Shown here one piece after another: positions 23,913-64,000 of a stretch of 64,000 bases of DNA. The position numbers and the translations under genes were made by a program. Below the pieces are notes generated by a model. It saw only the letters and a program-made list of their open reading frames with translations, had not been told where the DNA came from and did no database searches. Within the stretch, counting starts at the first letter, position 1. The number at the start of each line of letters is the position of its first letter. This stretch comes from Arbacia lixula (Eukaryota; Echinodermata; Echinoidea; Arbacioida; Arbaciidae), in NCBI GenBank assembly GCA_963669155.1, contig OZ022593.1, positions 11,028,755 through 11,092,754 of the forward strand. The letters run 5' to 3'.

Positions 23913-24233
23913 AATTATGATGGTGGTGGTGGTGATGCTGATGGTTGAATGATTAATGATGATTGATTGATGATGGATGTGATGGTGGCGATGAGGACGA
24001 TAGTGGAAATGAACGTCATGACGATGATGGTAGAGGTGGTGGTGATGATAGGTTGATAACGATGATAAATGAAGACGAAGATGATGATGATAGTGAAGAT
24101 TAAGAAGATGACGATAATGATATGGTGGTGGTGATGCTGATGATGATAGTCAAGACAAAAGTGATGACGATGATGCTGGCGATATATTTGGTGGTGGTGG
24201 TGATGCTGATGCTTGCTTGATGACGACGACGAC

Positions 24234-24265
<32 letters not shown>

Positions 24266-24432
24266 CTATGGTGGTGGTGATGCTGATGGTAATGGCGGTG
24301 GCGATAAGGATGGTAATCGTGATGTAAATAATGACAACGACAACGACGATGTTCGTGATGATTAATGTGACAGAGGAAGTGGTTGGCCCAAGTCACATGA
24401 TGATGATGATGATGATGATGATGACGATGTGC
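23716..24432. repeat. (TATG)n and (GAT)n microsatellite cluster
   Basis: TATG/TGTG repeats from 23716 to about 23866, then GAT runs at 23869-23911, with GATG/GGTGAT-rich sequence and further GAT runs at 24227-24262 and 24399-24424. Cys/Val/Tyr-rich and His-rich frames are compositional artefacts. Confidence 0.94.
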
Positions 24433-24669
24433 AGAAGAGTAAGAAAACGAAACCGCGCGCAAAGGAGGACAACGATGGCGATAATTGTGGTATATGATAC
24501 ATTGATAGCAATAATGAAGGGTAACAGAGCAATTGGAAAATATTTAAAGATTCAAAGGTCACGACGGCAAAAGAAGAAAAAACAATGTTGAAAAAAGAAG
24601 AAACATAAAAACTGGATGACAAAGAGCATTATCTAGCTGCAGGAAGAAATAAGAGGATACACACACAAA

Positions 24670-24967
24670 GATGGCAGGAAATACAAGGAACTCGACCAAG
24701 AAATTCAGAACAGACTTCCAGAAGCAAAGGAATCTTGCCGGAATGGAAAGTGTGCCGCCTATCGAGGTCTTGAGAGCAAGTGGTTTGAAAGAAATACACG
24801 GCAAGAATATAATGGCGATTACTGTTCGGAAAAGGTTACACAGCTAATGGGTGTCTAAAGGCAAAAGATGGACAAACCATTTGAAGAAGGAAGTAATCCA
24901 AGAAAGATGAACTGAACACATTCCAGACTTTTTCAGTGATGAAGATTTTAACCAGAAGGACAATTAG
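24670..24967 (+). pseudogene. Decayed LINE ORF2 fragment (endonuclease-RT linker region)
   Basis: Three frames together resemble the region between endonuclease and reverse transcriptase in many LINE ORF2 proteins. 24670-24858 reads DGRKYKELDQEIQNRLPEAK then ESCRNGKCAAYRGLESKWFE and on to a stop. A +1 frame gives CLKAKDGQTI (24852-24881). The next frame gives EVIQER-stop-TEHIPDFFSDEDF with TGA at 24908-24910 where the family has Trp (RWxEHF motif). Frameshifts and stops show it is dead. The clade cannot be fixed from this piece. Confidence 0.5.
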
Positions 24968-25560
24968 CACTTAATACCGTTCAAATAAATCTTACAAAAC
25001 ATTAACTTCATTTACCAATTTTATGATATTATAATGATATTAGAACATAAAGTAGACAAAACTAATATACTATACTATTCCTGAAGCTTTCAAATCTTGC
25101 ATATCAATGTAGTTATGACAATTCGTTCAGTAGATTTACAAAATAAAGGAAGCGGATCATATTTTTAAAATCATTTGGTTGCATTTGAATGTTGAGGGGT
25201 CTTGGGAATGAGTAGGCCTATACAACATTAGTATAGGCATTGGTACTAGTGCTCTATTATGAAATTGTTGTGCATTTCTCAGTAGATTGGATAAATATAG
25301 GCCCTTTTTTCGATACTGCATATGCAGTACTGTGTATTAATGATAAGTCATACATTCGTTTTAAAAATCATCATTGTATACAAGCGTAGCCTATGTTTTG
25401 CTTTTTTTTTTTTGCATATATCCAGTTGAATTACAGCGCAACATGCGCGAATGATATTGACACAGACTAGGCTAACAGTGGTTATGACAAACGCTTAGAA
25501 CAGTATGCATAGCCCCTACACCGTCCTCCTCCTTCTATCCACCTTTTGTCCGCTCCTTAT
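24968..25560. other. Intergenic, nothing recognised
   Basis: AT-rich, no open frame of note, no repeat family that I can name. Confidence 0.55.
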
Positions 25561-25585
25561 ATTGTCTTCTCTTCCTCATTGAAAG

Positions 25586-25649
25586 TCCTTCTTCTTCTTC
25601 TTCTTCTTCTTCTTCTTCTTCTTCTTCTTCTTCTTCTCCTTCTTCTTCT

Positions 25650-25683
<34 letters not shown>
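25586..25683. repeat. (CTT)n then poly-T tract
   Basis: About 65 bp of CTT repeats followed by an uninterrupted run of about 32 T. On the minus strand it reads poly-A then (AAG)n. Confidence 0.97.
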
Positions 25684-25686
<3 letters not shown>

Positions 25687-26099
25687 ATAAGCTCTTCCTT
25701 TTGTACTCCACGCTCCTCCTGCAGTTTTCTCTTCTTCACTTTTCTTTTAGGCTCCTCTTCCCCCCTCTCCATTTCCTTCTCATCCTCTATCTTGTCCAAG
25801 TACTACCAATTTATCACAATAATGTCACATACACGATATCGAAATATGATTATGAAATGTATAATCAAACACGTTTTCAAAGATAAGTGGGACACGCAAA
25901 TAAATCATGTGTTTTCCGAGAAAAAGTGGGGGAATTATAATAGTAAAATTACCCGTATTCCTAGTCACGGTTGCTAATGGACGGATTCTTTATGCAAACA
26001 TTGATTTCGGGGGCGAAATAATGGTGAGACCGCGTTAGCCCCAAGCAAATAAATTCACTCGGCTAAAATGATTCGAACAAGGAAGTAAAAAGTGAGAAA

Positions 26100-26729
26100 A
26101 TTTGGTTAGTGCGCGGGTGTTGCTATGAATTTTCATGAAAACGGCCTGCGAACGCGTACGAGCGCTAAAATACACACACCTCGATAATCAGAGCGAAACA
26201 GCGCTCGCGCGAACATGGCGAAGCACTGACCATTATTTCGATCGCTTCTCGATCCTGGCCATTGCATTATGCATGTTGCCAATACACGTTAGGTACCGTA
26301 GTGTTATACATGTACGCAGACTCTGCTCTCATTCGTATCGGAACACACAGGAGATTGTGACACACACAGAAATATATTGATGGGACTGCCTCGGAGAACT
26401 TGGATCAGTTTGCAAGAAATGGCCGTTTTTTTCTACGATTTTGTCTCACGTAAGAAATGACAATGTATCTCACACCCTTCCCAACTCAACAAGAGAACTT
26501 TAATCCAGTGTGATGATGTCAGCGTTTGCGGTGAGCCGAAATATTGGTGAAAAACTACCGAGGATTTAACAGGAATTTCCAGGTTCTCGTTCGTTTGATG
26601 CAGCAAGCTGTCCAGCTAACGTTAGGCCCTTTCTAATCCAGCCACACTCAAGATTGTACTTGACAGAAGCAAGTTGCTTCAGCTAACGCAGGGTGGTCCG
26701 CCAGTGCTGCCACGACAAGCTGCACAAAA
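26100..26729 (+). promoter_or_regulatory. Likely promoter and 5' UTR of PTEN copy B
   Basis: CpG dinucleotides are much denser here than in the flanking AT-rich DNA (for example cctgcgaacgcgtacgagcg and gcgctcgcgcgaacatggcg), as at an unmethylated promoter. An in-frame TGA at 26661-26663 lies 22 codons before the PTEN start, so there is no N-terminal extension within this exon. A few upstream ATGs exist (for example 26135). The transcription start is not identifiable by eye. Confidence 0.5.
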
Positions 26730-58402
<31,673 letters not shown>

Positions 58403-59599
58403 TAATCTCGCTCTCTTGAAGAGCTGCTCTTACGTACTGGTAGCCTAGCATCCAAGCTGTTGAACATTTTCTAAACCAAACTATTTGATAAAGGGAGTCT
58501 GGCTACAGTAGACTAATCATGCTCAATTTCTTATCCGGCTCGCCGGAGAGAAAGAGAGATGAAGTGACTAGTCTTAGAGTACTAGACTCTATTTTTCAGT
58601 TTGGATTAGAAATGTCCAACAGCCTGGAAACCAGGCTAACGCACATTTCCATTTGCTGTAACAGTGAAAATTTTCGCGGGGTGGAAATGTTTGCGCATTT
58701 CGCGCGGCGTGTATTTGGAGCGAAAATAAAAACACGTTAATATATTTGTGCCTAAACGAAGTTCATATTGGCGCGCTATGTATGTGTGCTCGCTTTGGTG
58801 CATCAGGCAGTGTTGAGCTGAGTGAATTGATTGTCCAAAGGGCTGGACAACTTGCGATTACTCCGCCGACCGCGAAAAATTAATCGCGCAGTACATGGCA
58901 GATGGAAAAAAATGGAAATTAAAAAATTAAAAAAAAAAATATCCCTGAAAATTAACCAGTTACATTTTGTTACATGTATGATGTACGATACATATTGCGA
59001 GCCATGACAACATTTTTTTTTTCAACAAAAATGTTCTTTTCAATTTGAGAAGATATACTATTTAGCAATTTGTAGAGCGTAAATATATTGTGTAATGATA
59101 TAATTAATGGTGATTACAATATAACTTTTAGATATATGTTTTTATTGTTAAAATTTGTGTCTATCAGGTGGGTCTTTCTTTCAAAATACAAGTTTACTTT
59201 TTGGGGGGCAAATATTGGTATCTACATTTTTTTAAAGGTGACACAGTTTAGGAGCACCCATTTCTCAAAGTAGGAGGTGCATACGATAGTTGGATAGTGT
59301 TCTTGTATCCTTTACAAGTCAGTCCATCTTCAATTCTGATTCCAGGACAGTGTTAAAAATATTTCATTTTTTTATTTTACCTGTGACCTCAAAATATTCC
59401 TAGCTCAAAGCTCTGCTTCTCTGAGCAGCTACCCGTAAATGTCATTAAGAAATTAAAATGTATTAATATGTTCCTCGAAGGGAATGTTCTTGAGTTTCAT
59501 AGAACAGCATGTGATAGTCATTAAAATAATGTTTTTTTTTTTTTGTATACCTTATCTCTTGTGTGGACACTGTGATGGTATTTTGGACTGAGTATGTGC

Positions 59600-59812
59600 T
59601 ACATGTATGTGTGTGTATGTAAATGTGTATGTACATATGCATGTACATTTTGTATAGTATGTATGTATGTGTGTTGTCTGTTGTGTGGAGATTGTGTGTG
59701 TATATGTGAGCGTGTATTTGATTGTGTGTGTATGTGTATCTGTATTTATGTATATGTATGTATGTGTGTATTTGTTTATATGTGTGTGTGTGTATGTGTG
59801 TCTGTTGTATTA
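59600..59812. repeat. (TG)n/(TATG)n microsatellite
   Basis: Irregular TG, TATG and TTTG repeats. Cys/Val-rich and His/Thr-rich open frames on the two strands are artefacts. Confidence 0.92.
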
Positions 59813-61620
59813 TGGCTCCCACCTACCCACCTTCTTTGAATGCATCATGAGAGAAATCTCCTTTGCTGTGGGCAAAACGCAGCAGAAAGAGCCCAAGTGC
59901 TTGGAATTCTATTAATATCAGCACAAGTAGTTAATGAGCCCGGCTAATGAGGGGAGAACTCCCCATTATTTCTCTAATGAGTGAGCTGTGTCTGGCTGAA
60001 GCATCATGGGAAGGCTCGGCCTTGCCCGTTCTCATGGCTGTAAATGAAACATCGCTTTTAAATAACGGGTTTTGTCCACGATGCCGCGTCCACGTGTTGA
60101 TACCGTGCTTGTTTGTCCTGCTTCTAACGAGTCTGCCGTGCCTGTATGGAGAGTGTAGGTATGCAGGGGTGTTGGACAGTTTGTTGCGGCTGCGACATAA
60201 TGCACAGTTTCATTACAGGTTGATATGGCTGTTCCCATAGTATAGATGAAAGGGCAAGGTTAGAAAATATCTTGTTTTGTTTAAGAAATGTATATTTTGC
60301 TCATCTTTCAATGGCTCTGGTGACAAAATACTATCATTATATCATATGTAATTTGTGTTGTAATGGTTCAAGGTAATAAAGTGAAATTAAATAGATTAAT
60401 GTGTAGAGGAGAAAGAGAACATGTGTATCTTGTTCCCTTTTATGAAAATTCTTATGCTCATATTTCAATGGCTTCAGTGACAAAAATGCCATAATTTTTG
60501 TGTTGAACTGCTTCAAATGATTAAGTGAAAGTAGTGAAATTAATGTTTAGAAGAAAGAGAGATATGGAAGTTGAAAACAATGAGAAAAAAAGATGCAAAG
60601 GAAGGATAAGAGATAGCAAAAAGAAATAACTTAAAAGGAAGAGGAAAGGGAGGTTAAAGAGATAGAAACAAGAAATTGAAGAGGAAAAAGAAAAGGAAGG
60701 TACAGATGAAAAAAAAAGAGATAGAAAGAGAGAAATAGGGAGGAGAAAATATCAGTAAGAAAACAGAAGCAAAGTGAGGGGAGGAGAAAGAGAAAAAGAA
60801 AAAGCATGGAGAAAAATAGGGAAAGATCCCAAACCGCCAGGAATAATTACTGGCCTTTGGACTTCAATTTGTACTTCTGTTGGAATATACCCTGGTTTGT
60901 AACACAATAGCATAACCTTGGCATGACAAGGGAACACTGCAATGTAATGTATTGATCGCACACTCACCTCCATGCCTATGTATCTTGACTTTGCCCACTT
61001 TTCAAAGTTGAAAAGTTTGTACATTTTTAGCGTTGTTTGCTGTATGACTCATATTTTACACATTGTACGTCTGAGTAATGATATTATCATGCATATTCGT
61101 TCTAGATATATTTATAGATGCTTCACAGAGAAGTCTGTTTGTCAACACATAGGGGTGATTGATTATAGGTTTATGGTTGGTTTTTGTAGTGGTCTCGCAA
61201 ATTTACGGAGAGACGGGTTCACGGGTATAGAAAGGGAATAGGAGTAGAGGGAGAGAGAGAGAGAAATGGCCTGAAACATATGCAAAACAATTTCTAGTTG
61301 ATTCGGAGCATTTTAACATTTTGCGTGCGCATATTTGCACCAAAGTATGTGTATGTGCGTTTTTTTTCTATGAAATAAATTGCCTTGTTATTAATTTTAT
61401 GCATGCTTAATTTCATTACACAGAGATGACCTGTTCTAGAGCTATATGAGATAATAGATTTTCATTTAATTGCTTGTGCATGACGTCATGATTATGTAAT
61501 GATCTTGAAAATGTTGCTGTAACATCTTCACATATATATCTATACATGATGAACATTTGATAAAACATGACACATGCATTGTTGAGATATCAATGCCACA
61601 AACAAAAAATTTGCTTTGGA

Positions 61621-61661
61621 ATAAAAATAAATAAATAAAGAAAGAAAGAAAGAAAGAAAGA
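61621..61661. repeat. (AAAT)n then (AAAG)n run
   Basis: Short AAAT units followed by about seven AAAG units, immediately before the tandem hairpins. Confidence 0.92.
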
Positions 61662-61770
61662 AAATTCGGACGAAATCAAGAGGTGATCTGCCATTCATGG
61701 CAGACCACCTAATAAAGAAAATTCAGACGAAATTAAGAGGTGATCTGTCATTTCATGACAGACCACCTAA
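61662..61770. repeat. Tandem pair of short hairpins
   Basis: The sequence gaaaattcggacgaaatcaa followed by a 30-nt hairpin (61681-61710) is repeated as gaaaattcagacgaaattaa and a 31-nt hairpin (61738-61768). Each hairpin has 14-bp arms with one imperfect pair. Confidence 0.9.
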
Positions 61771-64000
61771 AAAGAGAGATGAGGAAATGGGCAGAGGGGA
61801 AGAAAGAGAGAAAGGGGGAGATAGCATAAATTGTTTTATCATTTTAGCTAAAAACACTATACATCATATACATGTAGCCCATGTTGAATGCCAATAGTAG
61901 TAGCGCAACAAGAACTGTTTGTTCCTGTAATTATCGTAATAAATCTAAATTTGTGAAAAACGTGACAAGTACAAATACAGCCAATGTCAAGAGCTGATCT
62001 ATTTGGGCCCCTTCTTCCAGCTTTTGAGTGGTTCCCTTGACCCCTGCACAATGAGTCAAAGGTCACATTAAGACCCATCAAATGACTCTATCACTTTGTT
62101 GTCACTCTAGCCTCAGTTAAAGGATGTACTTTTTATGCCGTTGTGGCATTATTTCATCTCTGTGAGACTGTGATATTCTATGTGGATATTTCATCCTGTA
62201 TAGATTGTTAGTGAATTGGTATCACTTTTGAGTTCAAAGTGTATTATGAACTCAATTCAGTGACAAACAGGTCGAAAGAAAGGGGTAGACAGAGAGGGAG
62301 GGGGGGGGGGGGATTTTTGTGAGACTGTGATATTACACAGGTAAAGAGACATGTTCCCCTACATGTTATTTTAAGTTTCTCTTATGGTTCAAATGTTATG
62401 ATAAAGAAAACAATCACAAACATTGGCCAGGTATCTTTGCATTCTGTGAAATTATGTGTATACATCCTTTTAAATGCTTGTTGCTTTTTCATCTTGCATG
62501 CCAAGTGCAAAAAGGAGTACAATGTTTGAAAAGATTTCATCTGAGTTCTTTGAACAACACTTTTAACTTAGATAATCACATAACACTGCCATGAATGAAT
62601 ATAATCTCTATTGTCATGAGAATATTGAAATCTTGATGTTATTATTGTATTTTAATTCTAAACATTGTATAAACCTCATGTGAATTATGGAAAATTTCTT
62701 AGGTTAGGCATGTTGAAGTTTATTGTAATCCTAACTATTTTTTTCAGTCTGTGAAACACTATTCATTCATGATATGGTTCAGTAATTTTAAGATAAAAGG
62801 TCGTTATTCGCAAAACATGTTGACAACTGGTGCATAGTCAACATAATCAACAATCTAAACATGTTTGTATGGTGCTTCAGATTTTTTTTTTGTCGTGATT
62901 ATCAAATTCATTGTCATTGATTCAATCACTTATGGTAATCATAGCCGTGAATATATGATATATTGAGAAAAAATCACAGATAATGTATTCCTTACAGTCA
63001 ATTGTTCCTACCAAAGCAAAAGCAACAACAACAATATTATGTTGAATTTGTAAAATCCGTTTGACTTTTCATCACAACAGGTTGTTTTGACAAAAGTGAA
63101 CAACCACAAGAAATTGCTGGTTCATTCATGAGTGGTTTGAAAGCTCCAGCTGGTATTTTGTTATGATTTTCAAAAATATTTTGGTGTGTGTAGTAGTTGA
63201 GTGTAAATTCCTAGTTGGATGAAAACATCAACTTTTGATTTAACCCTTAGTGTGGTAGATTATTTGCTGCTCTATGGGTTTTGTTTTCATTACGTTTGCA
63301 AAAAAAATCATTGGTGCGTGAAGAGTTAATGAAGGGTGTTAGGTGGAGCATTTGTAGTTCATCCAGGATTCTGGATCAAAATAAGATCGCAAAATGATAG
63401 TAGCATACTCCACAGCAACAACAACTAGCAAGGAAAAAGCGTGGGAAAAAAATGGAAAAACCATGTTCATGGAAGTTACGAAGGTGAATTAATACCAGTG
63501 ATAAAAACAAATATTTGTTGGAGGCTCCTTTTTAAGTTGGTTGTCATGGAACTATCGCCCTCAAATTTGTTTACCATTATAACGTCGTTTTTTTTTTTTG
63601 GACAGGGGGCTCTTTTCTGCATTATGGGGTTAAAATCACCCTGCACCCCCAGGTATTATTTTCACTAGTAAATACAATGTACATGTGAGGCTTTAAAGTA
63701 CAATCCTCTCTCAATTTGTACACGTACCTCACAGGTGCGGTATTAAATGTAGATCTAGGTCAAGACCTATTGCCAACGTGCGTGTTGGCAGGAGCGGACA
63801 TTGTCGCATTTCCTAATATAAGTTTTCTTCATATCTGCGTTTCACATCCAGGATATGGCTGGACTGATTGTCAAATGAACAGAGCTAGTTGAGAGTTAGC
63901 TTGGCAATCCATCCGTAGTTGAGGCGAAGGCCACAGACTGTTGGTAAAGCAGTGAAACACAAATCACGCGGGAGCTCAGGAGGATTTTGCCCCCACAATA

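Noticed and set aside
26135..26380. 81-residue open frame upstream of copy B
   Set aside because: No recognisable domain; it lies in the CpG-rich 5' region and could at most be an upstream ORF.
63590..63660. Possible splice acceptor (T-run then ggacag) for the next copy B exon
   Set aside because: The following sequence does not encode GRTG or any PTEN-like residues.

Overview
This is a eukaryotic, intron-rich, AT-rich window from an animal genome. It is dominated by PTEN-family coding exons separated by repeat-filled introns. The style of the repeats (many short palindromic non-autonomous elements, CR1/L2-like LINE 3' ends, a tRNA-derived SINE, frequent acatgtac words) suggests an invertebrate deuterostome, most likely an echinoderm such as a sea urchin. 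That taxonomic call is inference, not proof. There are no bacterial operons, rRNA genes, free-standing tRNA genes or CRISPR arrays.

Layout. (1) 14-11257, + strand: seven coding exons of a PTEN phosphatase gene (copy A). They run from the equivalent of human exon 3 to the stop codon and encode about 353 residues; the first two coding exons lie left of the window. (2) 11258 to about 26100: 3' UTR of unknown length plus the intergenic spacer, holding a 146-bp tandem array, a large foldback palindrome, several MITEs and microsatellites. (3) About 26100-26729: a CpG-rich stretch that is the likely promoter and 5' UTR of a second gene. (4) 26730-58393, + strand: the first four coding exons of a second, head-to-tail PTEN paralogue (copy B), with a 27.3-kb first intron that contains a 200-N assembly gap; its remaining exons lie right of the window. 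(5) 58394-64000: the next copy B intron, with repeats only.

The two copies share splice sites and phases exactly where they can be compared (45-bp exon 3; 175-bp exon carrying the active-site histidine and cysteine). They are only about 70% identical in protein there (51 of 73 residues), so they are an old tandem duplication rather than allelic copies. In both, an intron cuts the catalytic P-loop between HCKAGK and (in copy A) GRTG. PTEN removes the 3-phosphate of PIP3 and opposes PI3K/AKT signalling; a diverged tandem paralogue is the main biological point of this window. The rest is repeat archaeology: palindromic elements nested in satellites and in each other, a LINE tail inside a foldback element, a pogo-like 820-bp element, and a decayed LINE ORF.
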